A DNA stretch of 64,000 bases from Polaribacter reichenbachii (GCF_001975665.1 NZ_CP019419.1:3269501-3333500), one strand, 5' to 3'. Counted from the first letter of the stretch, positions 29,771 through 39,981 are shown. Program-made: numbers and translations. Notes: generated by a model from the sequence alone, not told the origin.

Positions 29771-32128
29771 TTATCTTTTTTCGGTAAGTAAACCAGCTGA
29801 ATTATTACTAACTTCTTTATTCATCTTTAAAACTAATGTACCTCCATTAGTAATATCATTATGTTTTATGCTATAATTATTTAACTTCTTATTATCAAAC
29901 TCAACATCATTTACATAGATATTCTCTGCGGAATTGTTTTCTGCTTGGATAACAAATTCTTTTCCCGTGGCATACTCTGGATGTAACTTTATGGTTATTT
30001 TTTTAAATGCAGGACTACCAATTTGATACTCAGGATTTTCTTCGGTTCCACCATTCATTTGAAAGATTCCCATTTTCATTAAAACAGCTAAACTTCCCAT
30101 TAACCCTTGATCTTCATCACCATTATAACCAGTTGAAGAAGACAAACCTGAAAATACATTTTCTACAACTTGTCTAGACCAATATTGTGTTAAATCTGGA
30201 CGCCCAATTTTATTAAAAATAAATGCAGTTTGTATGGAAGGCTGATTTCCGTAGTTAATAGGAATTCTGCTATATTCTGGATGTAATTCTGCGGCATGTG
30301 ATGTACCTGAAGTAAATTTTAATTTTGCAGCCGTTTTAAACTGTGTGTTTAATTTTTTAACAGCGATTTCATTTCCACCCATTAAACTAGCTAAACCTTC
30401 AATATCTTGAGGTACAAACCAAGTAGATTGAGCACCATTAGATTCTGTAAATCCAGTTTCATACTGATACGGATCGAAATCTTTTTTCCAATTTCCGTTG
30501 ATATCTTTAGGTGCCATCCAACCAACTTCTGTATTAAAAACATTTTTATAGTTTTCAGAACGTTTTAAAAAGTATTTGTAATCATCAGTTTTATTTAGTT
30601 TTTTCGCCAATTGAGCTAGAGTCCAATCTTGATAAGCATACTCGTTTGTTTGGCTTGTACCATCCATATGAATACCAAATTTACCTTCTTTATGAGCTAT
30701 TGGGAATGGGTATGGAACATAGCCATTTTTAATATAATAGTTTAAACCACCTCCAATATCTGTGTTATGTTCATAACCTGCTTTACCCATAATACCGTTA
30801 AGCATATGATTCTTTTTTAAAGCAGCATAAACAGTTTCTAAGCTATCTTTTAATATATTTTTTTGAATAGCTGTAACTATAAAGGGAGTAGATGTAGCTC
30901 CGGTCATTACATATGTATAATTACCTCCTGAAGGACCACGAGGTATAAGGCCACCATCTTTATAATACTGCATTAAAGAGTGTGTAAACTCATCCATTAT
31001 TTCCGGATAAACTAAGCCCCAAAGGGTATTGATAGTCCATTGTGCACCCCAAAAAGAATCAGAATTGTAATGATTAAATTTTGGTTTTCCGTTGGCATCT
31101 AATGGTAATTGACCTATTCTAAAGGTTTCGCCAGTATTATCTGGGTAAGCACCATTGTAATCGCTAATTACACGTCTACCTTGAAGTGCATGCCATAAAT
31201 CGGTATAAAAACGGCTTTGTTCTTTCTCTGTTCCGCCTTCAATTTTAATACGTTCTAGTAAACCGTTCCATTCTGTCTTAGAATTAGCAACTACACTATC
31301 AAAATCCCAATCTGGTAACTCTTCATTTATATTATTATTGGCGTTTTCTATGGATGTATATGAAATTCCTACCTTCATTAATAAAGCATTATCAACATCA
31401 CTTACATTTAATAGGTAATTATTCGTGATGCTATCTTGCTCTATTGATGTTAATGGAACGTTTAATTTTATTTTGAAGAACACTGTAACTGGTTTTGGTC
31501 TGCGGTGTGTGGGTTGCATTACCAATTGACCAGAAAGTTCTTTATCACTATCCTTTTTTAAGGTGCCTTGTGTGTTTTCACAAGGTCCCAACATTGTATT
31601 TAGATTAAAAAGGATGGCTTTTTGAATATTTTTTTTCGGATAGGTATACTTATGGAAACCTACTCGTTTTGTACTTGTTAATTCTGTTGTTATCTTATAA
31701 CGTTCTAGTTCAGTATAGTGATAACCTGGAAGTGCTTGTTCTTTGTTGTGACTGAATTTTGAGTAAAAATCTGTAAAAATGTGCTCTTTATTTTCTGTGT
31801 TTACGGTTACTGGCATCACTGATAAACCAGACATTTGCCAAGCATGAATATGGCTAAAGCCTTTAATGGTGTCTTTGGCATACCGATAACCACTTCCCCA
31901 AGCTCCATTTATTTCGGTATCTGGACTTAAATTTACCATTCCAAAAGGTCTATTTGCAGAAGAAAAGAAAAACCACCTAGAATTTTCTGTATCGAGCATA
32001 GGGAATACTTTTTCTACTAGTTGTTCTTTTTGAATAGGAGTCTTTTTTTCATCTTTACAAGAGGCTAAAAAGAGAGCTATTAGTGCTATCCCTACAATTT
32101 TTCTTAAATGAATTCTGTATAATTCCAT
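29771..32128 (-). CDS. GH92 family glycosidase, divergent (lipoprotein)
   Basis: Encodes 785 residues with a lipoprotein signal (GIALIALFLASC). GH92 blocks are present (FSSANRPFGMVNLSPDTE, GFSHIHAWQMSG, DSFWGAQWTINTLWGLVYPE, GLIPRGPSGGNYTYVMTG). The catalytic-centre loop is GDEDQGLMGSLAVL (about residue 670) instead of the usual GNDDxGxMSSW, so one aspartate position is replaced by glutamate and the aromatic after the loop is changed. It belongs to the branch of GH92 often annotated only as putative alpha-mannosidase. First enzyme gene after SusD, separated from it by 166 bp with a hairpin (32204-32241). Confidence 0.88.
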   Translation of the reverse strand: MELYRIHLRKIVGIALIALFLASCKDEKKTPIQKEQLVEKVFPMLDTENSRWFFFSSANRPFGMVNLSPDTEINGAWGSGYRYAKDTIKGFSHIHAWQMSGLSVMPVTVNTENKEHIFTDFYSKFSHNKEQALPGYHYTELERYKITTELTSTKRVGFHKYTYPKKNIQKAILFNLNTMLGPCENTQGTLKKDSDKELSGQLVMQPTHRRPKPVTVFFKIKLNVPLTSIEQDSITNNYLLNVSDVDNALLMKVGISYTSIENANNNINEELPDWDFDSVVANSKTEWNGLLERIKIEGGTEKEQSRFYTDLWHALQGRRVISDYNGAYPDNTGETFRIGQLPLDANGKPKFNHYNSDSFWGAQWTINTLWGLVYPEIMDEFTHSLMQYYKDGGLIPRGPSGGNYTYVMTGATSTPFIVTAIQKNILKDSLETVYAALKKNHMLNGIMGKAGYEHNTDIGGGLNYYIKNGYVPYPFPIAHKEGKFGIHMDGTSQTNEYAYQDWTLAQLAKKLNKTDDYKYFLKRSENYKNVFNTEVGWMAPKDINGNWKKDFDPYQYETGFTESNGAQSTWFVPQDIEGLASLMGGNEIAVKKLNTQFKTAAKLKFTSGTSHAAELHPEYSRIPINYGNQPSIQTAFIFNKIGRPDLTQYWSRQVVENVFSGLSSSTGYNGDEDQGLMGSLAVLMKMGIFQMNGGTEENPEYQIGSPAFKKITIKLHPEYATGKEFVIQAENNSAENIYVNDVEFDNKKLNNYSIKHNDITNGGTLVLKMNKEVSNNSAGLLTEKR

Positions 32129-32203
32129 TCGTTTATAAAGCTATGATGATTTGGGGTTTGGATAAGTATTATATATCCTTTAACAATAGTATCAATTATT
32201 TTA

Positions 32204-32241
32204 AAGAAAAAAATATAAGCAGGCAATCTTACAAACCTGCC
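32204..32241 (-). terminator. Hairpin with T-run between SusD and the enzyme genes
   Basis: Minus-strand reading gives GCAGG-loop of 12-CCTGC followed by a T-rich stretch (TATATTTTTTTC). It lies in the only sizeable gap between susD and the first GH92 gene. It probably acts as a partial terminator or mRNA-stabilising hairpin that keeps susCD transcripts above those of the enzymes. Confidence 0.55.
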
Positions 32242-32294
32242 TATATTCAAATAAAAACCTAATTCAAATTAACTAATTCTATATATTTTTTTTA

Positions 32295-33920
32295 TTAATT
32301 ATAATCTGGATTTTGTGTAATGCTACCACTTGTAAGATCTATTTCTTTTTGAGGAATTGGTCTTAATAAGTGTTTTGATTTTAAAGCATTGTTTAACGCT
32401 GCGTGTGGATTGTGCATTAAAGTTCTTTCAATTAATTTTCCAGTTCTTTTTAAATCCATCCATCTGTTAACTTCACCAGTTAATTCTCTAGCTCTTTCAT
32501 CTAATATAAAATCTAAAGTAACCTCCGCATTTGTTACTGCTGTAGTTAAGCCAGCTCTTGATCTTAAAGTTGTAAGATGTGCTGCAGCTGTACTTATTTC
32601 AGATGCTTTAAAACGTGCTTCTGCTGCAATTAAATATGCTTCACCAGATCTCATAATTACCATATCTCTTTCTCCTTGAGAAGATTGATCTGGTTGTGTA
32701 AATGGAACTCCTGGATCATCGAATTTTGTAAATTGAGGATATTGAACAATTGTAATACCATCACTATCAAAATAAGTTCCTGGGTTAATTACTGCATATG
32801 GTACTGCATCAATTTCAGCTTGTGTCCAAACTGTTTTTGGAAAAAAGATAGCTAGTTCTCCAGCAGACATTGCTTCACCATTTTTACCAGTATAGTCTTC
32901 AGTTGCATAGATTTCTCTTGTAAAAGTTGCATCTGCTCTTTCATCTGCATCATCAAAAAGACTATAGTAGAAAGGGGTTGGCATTGGGCCTAATCCTTTT
33001 ACAGTTCTAGATAAACCTGGATAATCAAAAAATCTAAATTTATATAACATATGTCTTGAATTTCCCCAACCTCTACTCACAGAACTATTACCAAATAAGT
33101 ATGAGAAAACAACTTCAGAATTTCTTTGGTTATCAATACTAACTAAATTCGAAAAAGATGGTACTAAAGGATGATTAGTAATTACACTTTCTGCCAATAC
33201 AGCAGCGTCTTTAAAATCTGTTGCACCTGCAAATGTTTTATATCCTCTAGTTAAAAGTACCTTAGATCTAAGATGTCTTACAGCGTCTTTTGTTACTCTA
33301 CCATATTCACTTACTGAGCTAGGAACATTTGTTAAAGCATCATCTAAATCTTGAAGAATTTGTGTATAAACGGCCTCTTCACTTGCTCTAGAATAATCTG
33401 TGTCTGCATTAGATATTTGATTTAATACTAATGGTACACCACCATAATTTTCAACTAAATTAAAATAAGACATAGCTCTAAAAAACTTAGCTTCACCAAT
33501 ACCAATAGATTTGGTATTTGCATCTACACCTTGAATTAAATCTGCATTATCAATAGCAATGTTTGCAGCAGAAATAATGCCGTATTGATTAGACCAATAT
33601 ACACCAACAGCCCAGTTTAATGGCGTAAAGTTTACATAATCGTTTACATCATCTATACCAGAGATAGAGGTTCCTCTTGTAACAATATCTGTTCCAAGGT
33701 CTTCTAAAGCATAGTATAAATTTGAAGTATAACGAGTAGAACTTTCTCTAGAACGTTGATAAACAGTAGCTACCAATTGGTTAAAAGTTTCTGGTTTTGA
33801 ACTAGCGTTCTCTATACTTAGAAAAGAATTGTTTTCCTCTTCTAAGTAGCTTTCGCAACTGGTACCTAACATACCAAGTGAAAGTAGTATTATAATTAAT
33901 CTATAATTTATATTTTTCAT
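32295..33920 (-). CDS. susD: SusD/RagB-family glycan-binding lipoprotein
   Basis: Encodes 541 residues with a lipoprotein signal (IILLSLGMLGTSC, Cys about 23). The fold is shown by the SusD-like N-terminal TPR region (ISAANIAIDNADLIQGVD, IGEAKFFRAMSYFNLVENYGGVPLVL). The RagB C-terminal end has MRSGEAYLIAAEARFKASE, LDFILDERARELTGEVNRWMDLKRTGKL and the final LLRPIPQKEIDLTSG. It sits on the outer membrane over the SusC pore and captures the glycan. It lies 28 bp downstream of the susC gene and is certainly co-transcribed with it. The sequence does not reveal its ligand. Confidence 0.96.
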   Translation of the reverse strand: MKNINYRLIIILLSLGMLGTSCESYLEEENNSFLSIENASSKPETFNQLVATVYQRSRESSTRYTSNLYYALEDLGTDIVTRGTSISGIDDVNDYVNFTPLNWAVGVYWSNQYGIISAANIAIDNADLIQGVDANTKSIGIGEAKFFRAMSYFNLVENYGGVPLVLNQISNADTDYSRASEEAVYTQILQDLDDALTNVPSSVSEYGRVTKDAVRHLRSKVLLTRGYKTFAGATDFKDAAVLAESVITNHPLVPSFSNLVSIDNQRNSEVVFSYLFGNSSVSRGWGNSRHMLYKFRFFDYPGLSRTVKGLGPMPTPFYYSLFDDADERADATFTREIYATEDYTGKNGEAMSAGELAIFFPKTVWTQAEIDAVPYAVINPGTYFDSDGITIVQYPQFTKFDDPGVPFTQPDQSSQGERDMVIMRSGEAYLIAAEARFKASEISTAAAHLTTLRSRAGLTTAVTNAEVTLDFILDERARELTGEVNRWMDLKRTGKLIERTLMHNPHAALNNALKSKHLLRPIPQKEIDLTSGSITQNPDYN

Positions 33921-33948
33921 ATTTCTTAAATTTAATTTAATGAATAAT

Positions 33949-36900
33949 TTAGAAGCTTAAGTTTACACCAGTCATAAAAGTACGAGACATAAATGCTGCT
34001 CCGTATTGGTTTCTTCCTGCATTTTCAGGATCCCATCCATCATAATTTGTAAATACAAAAGGATTTTGAACTGTAGCGTAAATTCTAAATTTGCTAACTT
34101 TAAATTTGTCTAAAATTGTTGATGGTATTTGGTAACCTAAAGTTATATAACCAACTTTAGTAAAAGAAATGTCTTTATATTGAATTGCATGCCCCCAAGG
34201 ACCTGGGTTTCCTGGTTGATTCCAATCATTAGATTGGTTTTCTGGTGTCCAATAATTTACATTATAACCGTTAAAAGTTCTATTTGGTTCTTCTTGCCAG
34301 CCCCAAGCGTAATTACTATGAAAATTACTTCTCATTTTAGCACCTTGACTTGTATTTATCATAAAAGAAAAATCGAAATTTTTATAGTTTAAAGTACTTG
34401 TAAAACCACCTGTCCATTTTGGTGTAACTTGTCCTATAACTTTTCTATCTGCAGATGTAATATCTCCACTACCATCTACATCTGTAACTTTAACTTGACC
34501 AGGAAGTTGATCGTAAGTTGCAGCCTCAGCAGCTTCATCTAACTGCCAGATACCTGCATATTCATAATCAAATATTGCACCAATAGGTTCGCCAACTCTA
34601 TGAATTAGACTTGTACCACCGACGTTAAAAAAGATATCTTGATCTTTTGCAAGTTTTGTTAACTCATTTTTATTAGATGCAAAATTAAAGTTTGTAGTCC
34701 ATCTTAAATCACCATTATCAATATTAGTAGTATTTAAAGAAATTTCTATTCCTTGGTTTGTAGATTCTCCAATGTTTTCAAAAATTGAATAAAAACCAGT
34801 TAAAGAAGGTAATTCTTTACCAAAAATTATATCTGTATTTTTTCTGTTGTAAAGATCTATAGAACCACTAATTTTATTGTCTAAGAAGCCATAGTCAAAC
34901 CCAATATTTACCTCAGTTGTTCTTTCCCAAGAAAGGTCTTTATTAGCGATACCTGTAATATATGCTGTAGATACAGAAGAATCTCCTAAATTTGTAGCAT
35001 CAGCACCTAATAAAGATTGTGAAGAAAGTGGAGCCAAACCACCTCCTTGACCGTTGTTACCTGTTTGACCATAACTAAGTCTTAACTTAGCATTAGAAAA
35101 AACTTGTTGATCATGCATAAAATCTTCTTCGATAATTTTCCAAGCAAATGCAGCTGAAGGGAAAAATGCCCATTTGTTATCTGCTGCTAAAATTGAAGCA
35201 CCATCATATCTACCAGTTACTGTAAATAGGTATTTATCTAAAAAGTTATAGTTAATTCTACCCGTATAAGATTCTAAAGTTTGTTTAGAAAAACCACTAG
35301 ATACATCTCTAATATCTAAACCAGCTCCTAAATTATAGAATGTAAAGTCGTCTGTTGTAAAGTTTCTTACTTGATTGTTATAGTACTCAGATCTTTCTAA
35401 AAATCTAGACATAACAGCTGTAATATCTAAAGCATGATCCGCTTTTTCAAATTTATAATTAAAAATATTATCCCAAGAATAAGAAAAATAGTTTCTGTTT
35501 TGTACTACAGCTCTTCTGTTAGAAGCATTTCCACTTACACTTTTTGTTAATAGTCCACGAAATTCACCATATCTTTCATACTTTAAATTTGGTGAGAATT
35601 TAGAAGTTATTGTTAAACCTTTTGTAGGTTTTATTTTTAAGGCAATATCTCCTATAAATTGTAAAAATTTAGTTTCTCTAGTATCGTTTTTTGTATCTAA
35701 AATTGGATTTGTAATTTGAGTTTCTTTGTTCGTTGGAAAAAAACGTAAACTACCATCATCATTATAAGGTAATCCAATTGGTTTTAAACGAACAGCACTT
35801 CTAAAAGCTTCTAAACTACCTTGATTTTGTATAGCAGTTGTTATATAATTGCTTATACTTAAATTTAACCAATTTGTTAAATCGCTATTTAAACTACTTC
35901 TTAGATTATATCTTGTATAATCCTCACCCTCTACATTTCCTTCGTCTTTAGTATATGCTAAACCTGCAGAATATGTAGTTTTGTCGTTACCGCCACTTAA
36001 TCCTAAAGTATGATTAGATTGAAAACCATTTTTAACAATTAAGTCTACCCAATCTGTACTTACTCCATTAGCTACATTGTTTAATTCTTCTGCATCAAAA
36101 ATATTGTCTGAAGCTAAATTTACATCACTTGCTCTATAGTTTATATTACCAGAAGCAAATTGTCTACCAACCGCTACATCTTTAATAAATTGTACATATT
36201 CTTGTCCGTTATATAAAGAAGGCATGTGGTAAGCCTGTTTAAATCCTGCATAATTACTGTATTCTATTCTTAATTTTCCATTTTTACCACGTTTAGTTTC
36301 AATTAAAACCACACCGTTACTTCCTCTAGAACCATAAACAGCTGTTGCAGAAGCATCTTTTAGAATATCCATTCTATTAATATCTGCAGGATTTAAGAAA
36401 GAAATATCATCAACAAAAATACCATCTACAATAAATAAAGGATTTTGCCCTGGGTTAAAACCTCCACTATCTGATGTGTTAATTGTACTTGCACCACGAA
36501 TACGAATATTAAAACCACCTGAACCTGGTTTGTTATCTGTTCGTTGAATTACCACACCCGCAGCTTGTCCTTGAAGAGCTGAAACTGCATCTACTTTATT
36601 GGTTTGTTGTATTGTTTTAGTACCAATTGAATTAACAGATCCTGTTAAATCGCTCTTTTTAACAGAGCCATAACCAATAATAACAATCTCATCTAATTGC
36701 GCTGAATCTTCTTTTAGTGTAACATTAAGAGTTTTACCTCCTTTATAAGTTACCTCTAAAGTCTTATAACCTATGTATGAAAACATAAGTACATCGCCTT
36801 CTTTAGCCTTAATCTTGAAGTTTCCATCAAAATCTGTAGCACTACCAACAGAACTTCCTTTTACCAAGATATTTACACCAGGTAAAGGATTATCTAAGAC

Positions 36901-36993
36901 ATCTTTTACAATACCAGAGATATTGTCTTGTGCCCAAGAAATCGACGAAAAACATAGCGACATAGCTATTAATAAAATTTTAAGTTTTTTCAT
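33949..36993 (-). CDS. susC: SusC/RagA-family TonB-dependent outer-membrane transporter
   Basis: Encodes 1014 residues: signal peptide (CFSSISWAQ), carboxypeptidase-regulatory-like domain (about 22-100, SGIVKDVLDNPLPGVNILVK), a TonB-box-like stretch (LDEIVIIGYG), plug domain (FNIRIRGASTINTSD, NPLFIVDGIFVDD, VYGSRGSNGVVLIETKRG) and a 22-strand barrel ending GVNLSF. It imports oligosaccharides across the outer membrane with energy from TonB-ExbBD and pairs with the SusD lipoprotein encoded next. It is the first gene of the PUL operon. Its promoter contains the locus operator at 37075-37089 and it is divergent from the inositol oxygenase gene. Confidence 0.96.
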   Translation of the reverse strand: MKKLKILLIAMSLCFSSISWAQDNISGIVKDVLDNPLPGVNILVKGSSVGSATDFDGNFKIKAKEGDVLMFSYIGYKTLEVTYKGGKTLNVTLKEDSAQLDEIVIIGYGSVKKSDLTGSVNSIGTKTIQQTNKVDAVSALQGQAAGVVIQRTDNKPGSGGFNIRIRGASTINTSDSGGFNPGQNPLFIVDGIFVDDISFLNPADINRMDILKDASATAVYGSRGSNGVVLIETKRGKNGKLRIEYSNYAGFKQAYHMPSLYNGQEYVQFIKDVAVGRQFASGNINYRASDVNLASDNIFDAEELNNVANGVSTDWVDLIVKNGFQSNHTLGLSGGNDKTTYSAGLAYTKDEGNVEGEDYTRYNLRSSLNSDLTNWLNLSISNYITTAIQNQGSLEAFRSAVRLKPIGLPYNDDGSLRFFPTNKETQITNPILDTKNDTRETKFLQFIGDIALKIKPTKGLTITSKFSPNLKYERYGEFRGLLTKSVSGNASNRRAVVQNRNYFSYSWDNIFNYKFEKADHALDITAVMSRFLERSEYYNNQVRNFTTDDFTFYNLGAGLDIRDVSSGFSKQTLESYTGRINYNFLDKYLFTVTGRYDGASILAADNKWAFFPSAAFAWKIIEEDFMHDQQVFSNAKLRLSYGQTGNNGQGGGLAPLSSQSLLGADATNLGDSSVSTAYITGIANKDLSWERTTEVNIGFDYGFLDNKISGSIDLYNRKNTDIIFGKELPSLTGFYSIFENIGESTNQGIEISLNTTNIDNGDLRWTTNFNFASNKNELTKLAKDQDIFFNVGGTSLIHRVGEPIGAIFDYEYAGIWQLDEAAEAATYDQLPGQVKVTDVDGSGDITSADRKVIGQVTPKWTGGFTSTLNYKNFDFSFMINTSQGAKMRSNFHSNYAWGWQEEPNRTFNGYNVNYWTPENQSNDWNQPGNPGPWGHAIQYKDISFTKVGYITLGYQIPSTILDKFKVSKFRIYATVQNPFVFTNYDGWDPENAGRNQYGAAFMSRTFMTGVNLSF

Positions 36994-37034
36994 TCTAATT
37001 TGTTTAGTTAAAAATATTTGTTATAATCTTTTGT

Positions 37035-37089
37035 TAAAATTATGGTTAATGATTCTTATTATTATGGATATATTATTCAAAAGGATGGA
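37035..37089 (-). promoter_or_regulatory. PUL operator and -7 box for susC
   Basis: Minus-strand TCCATCCTTTTGAAT (37089 to 37075), then exactly 32 nt, then TAATTTTA (37042-37035), a near match to TAnnTTTG, 41 nt before the susC ATG. A second TCCAT begins 21 bp after the first (37068), a direct repeat two helical turns apart as expected for a dimeric AraC-type regulator such as the HTCS. Confidence 0.75.
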
Positions 37090-37131
37090 AATTTATCAAT
37101 AACTAAAAAAAAGATATAATTATTTAATTAA

Positions 37132-37186
37132 TCCATATTTTTGAATTTTTAATCCATATAGATATTCTTGGTGTATGCTAATTTTG
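37132..37186 (+). promoter_or_regulatory. PUL operator and -7 box for inositol oxygenase
   Basis: Plus-strand TCCATATTTTTGAAT (37132-37146), then exactly 32 nt, then TAATTTTG (37179-37186), a full match to the Bacteroidetes -7 box TAnnTTTG, 35 nt before the ATG at 37222. A second TCCAT begins 21 bp after the first (37153). Together with the susC site this makes a divergent control region. Confidence 0.78.
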
Positions 37187-37221
37187 ATAGTATTAGGCTA
37201 TTAACAATTAAAACATATATC

Positions 37222-38100
37222 ATGGGAAATCTAACCAATAAGAACACTTCTAACCCAATGGATAATATTGATGATTGGGAAGAAAATTTAAAAGAACGTT
37301 ACCCAGATCCTGAAACACCAATTAAAGAAAAAGAAGAATTTAGAAACTATGTAGATTCTGAAAGATTAGAAACTGTAAGAGAATTTTACAGGATAAATCA
37401 TGAATTTCAAACTTATGATTTCGTTTGTAAAAAGGAAGAAGAATTTCTAAAGTTTGATAAAAAAGAATTGTCATTATGGGAAGCTATAGATTTTTTAAAC
37501 ACTTTGGTAGATGATAGTGATCCGGACATCGATTTAGATCAGTTTCAACATTTATTACAAACTTCAGAAGCAATAAGAGCAGATGGTCATCCAGATTGGT
37601 TTGTTTTAACAGGCTTTATTCATGATATGGGTAAAGTTTTATGTCTGTTTGGCGAACCACAATGGGCAGTTGTTGGAGATACATTTCCTGTAGGTTGTAA
37701 ATTTTCTGATAAAATAGTGTATCCTGAGTTTTTTGCAGCAAATCCAGATTCTACAAACGAAAAATACAATACTAAGTATGGTGTTTACTCTCCTAATTGC
37801 GGACTTGATCATGTAAAAATGAGTTGGGGACATGATGAATATTTGTATCAGATAATGAAAGATTATTTACCAGAACCCGCATTGTATATTATTAGGTATC
37901 ATTCTTTTTATTCTCAGCATAGAGAAGAAGCGTATTTGCATTTAATGAATGAAAAAGATATTGAAATGTTTGAATGGGTAAAGAAATTTAATCCTTATGA
38001 TTTATATACAAAAGCACCTGTAAAACCAGATGCAGAAGCTTTGAGACCTTATTATGAAGAACTAGTTAAAAAATATTTACCAAATAAATTAAACCTTTAA
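37222..38100 (+). CDS. miox: myo-Inositol oxygenase (MIOX)
   Basis: Encodes 292 residues from the chosen ATG (MGNLTNKN); an ATG at 37168 lies in the promoter region upstream of the -7 box and is unlikely. The enzyme cleaves myo-inositol with O2 to D-glucuronate using a di-iron centre in an HD-like fold. It shows near-complete agreement with animal MIOX. The iron ligands are seen in [12 protein letters not shown] (His), [13 protein letters not shown] (His-Asp), [11 protein letters not shown] (His), [10 protein letters not shown] (His) and [11 protein letters not shown] (Asp). Substrate loops [18 protein letters not shown] and [12 protein letters not shown] are also kept. It is cytosolic. It lies 23 bp upstream of a sodium:solute symporter gene and is divergent from susC with a shared operator type, so inositol is probably a product of this PUL. 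Confidence 0.95.
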   Translation: MGNLTNKNTSNPMDNIDDWEENLKERYPDPETPIKEKEEFRNYVDSERLETVREFYRINHEFQTYDFVCKKEEEFLKFDKKELSLWEAIDFLNTLVDDSDPDIDLDQFQHLLQTSEAIRADGHPDWFVLTGFIHDMGKVLCLFGEPQWAVVGDTFPVGCKFSDKIVYPEFFAANPDSTNEKYNTKYGVYSPNCGLDHVKMSWGHDEYLYQIMKDYLPEPALYIIRYHSFYSQHREEAYLHLMNEKDIEMFEWVKKFNPYDLYTKAPVKPDAEALRPYYEELVKKYLPNKLNL

Positions 38101-38123
38101 TAATAACCAAACCAACCTTTACA

Positions 38124-39695
38124 ATGTTATTTACTTATTTAGGCTTTTTCGGATTTACTTTATTCGTTATACTTTACACAACTTATAAACTTCGAAAAGA
38201 TAAGTTTACAACTACAAAAGGTTATTTTTTAGCCGGTAAAAGTTTAACAGGGCCCATTATTGCTGGTTCTATGATATTAACCAATATTTCTACCGAACAT
38301 TTAATTGGTATGAATGGTAGTTCTTATAAAAACGGAATTATTATAATAGCTTGGGAAGTTACATCAGCAATTGCATTGGTTATTGCTGCTATCTTTTTTA
38401 TTCCGAAGTTTATTAAAATGGGGTTAACTACAATTCCAGAATTCTTAGAAAGGCGTTTTGATGGTGCTATCAGGTCTATAGTAGCATTTTTATTAATGTC
38501 TTCTTTTGTGGTTACCTTACTACCTATAGTATTGTATTCTGGTGCTATTAATATTGAAAGTGTTTTCGATTTTTCTTTAATGTTTAATATTTCTAAAGAA
38601 CAATCTTTAATATATACAGTTTTAGTAATAGGAATTATTGGTTCTCTTTATGCAATTTTTGGTGGATTAAAAGCTGTAGCATATTCAGATTCTTTAAACG
38701 GAATTGGTTTAATGTTAGGTGGTTTATTAATACCTATTATTGCACTTTACCAAATAGGAGAAGGAGATATGTTTAGCGGTTTAACAACTGTTTACAATTT
38801 TGCACCAGATAAGTTTGATATTATAGGGAAACCAGATTCTGTGTTGCCTTTTTCGGTATTATTTACCGGTTTAATGATAAACCAGTTGTATTTCTGGGGA
38901 ATGAATCAAGCAATTATACAAAGAGCTTTTGGAGCAAAAAATTTAGTAGAAGCACAAAAAGGATTAATTTATACCGGAGTTTTAAAGTTATTTGTGCCTG
39001 CAATTATTGTATTACCAGGTCTTATAGCTTATTATTACTTTCAAGACCAATATTATGAAACGCCAGATTTAATTTATCCGCTTTTGGTTAAAAAAGTATT
39101 ACCTACATATTTATATGGCTTTTTTGCTGCAGTTATTTTAGGAGCTGTATTAAGTACATTTAATAGTGTGTTAAATTCTGCAAGTACAATTTTCTGTCTA
39201 GATATTTATAAAAAAATAATTAATAAAAACGCTTCAGACCCTAAATTGGTTAAATTTGGTAAAATTTCTTCTGTAGTTTTAGCCTTAATTTCTATTGCTG
39301 TAGCACCTATGGTTGCTTATGCACCAGAAGGTTTATATCAATTATTACAACAATTAAATGGTATATTTTTTATACCAATTTCATCTATAATTATTGCTGG
39401 TATATTTTTTAAACAAATAAATACTTTAGGCGCTAAAGTGGGTCTTTTCTTTGGTTTTGTATTCTATATTTTATCAACATTTATATTGAATATAGACATC
39501 CATTTTGTCCATTTATGGGGAATAGAATTTGTTTTAAACTTTATAATTATGTTTTTAGTTTCTCACTTTTACCCATCAAAAGAACAAATAAAATACAAGG
39601 AAGAAAAATCAGAAGAAAAATCTTGGTCTTATGTTAAACCAGCAGGTTTTATACTAGTTTTCTTAACCATCTTAATTTATATTTTACTTTCTTAA
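38124..39695 (+). CDS. Sodium:solute symporter (SSS/SLC5 family), possible inositol or sugar transporter
   Basis: Encodes 523 residues with about 13-14 membrane helices and no cleaved signal, in the inner membrane. SLC5-family features: GYFLAGKSLTGPIIAGSMIL at helix 1, LTNISTEHLIGMNGSSYKNG, ITTIPEFLERRFDG-type loop after helix 2, GLKAVAYSDSLNGIGLMLGG and MNQAIIQRAFGAKNLVEAQK. SLC5 transporters couple sodium to uptake of sugars, myo-inositol and related solutes. Encoded directly after MIOX and surely co-transcribed, so uptake of myo-inositol (or of glucuronate) is the likely job, by context only. Confidence 0.9.
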   Translation: MLFTYLGFFGFTLFVILYTTYKLRKDKFTTTKGYFLAGKSLTGPIIAGSMILTNISTEHLIGMNGSSYKNGIIIIAWEVTSAIALVIAAIFFIPKFIKMGLTTIPEFLERRFDGAIRSIVAFLLMSSFVVTLLPIVLYSGAINIESVFDFSLMFNISKEQSLIYTVLVIGIIGSLYAIFGGLKAVAYSDSLNGIGLMLGGLLIPIIALYQIGEGDMFSGLTTVYNFAPDKFDIIGKPDSVLPFSVLFTGLMINQLYFWGMNQAIIQRAFGAKNLVEAQKGLIYTGVLKLFVPAIIVLPGLIAYYYFQDQYYETPDLIYPLLVKKVLPTYLYGFFAAVILGAVLSTFNSVLNSASTIFCLDIYKKIINKNASDPKLVKFGKISSVVLALISIAVAPMVAYAPEGLYQLLQQLNGIFFIPISSIIIAGIFFKQINTLGAKVGLFFGFVFYILSTFILNIDIHFVHLWGIEFVLNFIIMFLVSHFYPSKEQIKYKEEKSEEKSWSYVKPAGFILVFLTILIYILLS

Positions 39696-39981
39696 TAACA
39701 TAAGATGGTAATTTGCTATTAATTTTTAAACCTTTATTTATTTTCTATTCCCCTTTTGTCTTTGCTTAGGATAAATTTTAAGAACCAAAAATCTATCCTT
39801 ATTTTATCTTTATTTAGTACTTTAATTATTCAGTATTTCAATCTTTATATTGGTTGTATATGTGGTAAGTAAATATTTGCAATTCATTATAATGAAACCA
39901 AGAATATTTAAAGTTCATATACACACCATTTCCATTGGTTCTGCAATTCCTGGGGAAGTGTGGTAGTTGTATAAACAATTG
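39696..39981. other. Intergenic stretch with a family-4 repeat fragment
   Basis: Contains CCCTTTTGTCTTTGCTTAGG and ATAAATTTTAAGAACCAAAA (39753-39803). Related fragments occur near 55252, 62878, 63160, 63285 and 63468. No gene is supported. Confidence 0.6.
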
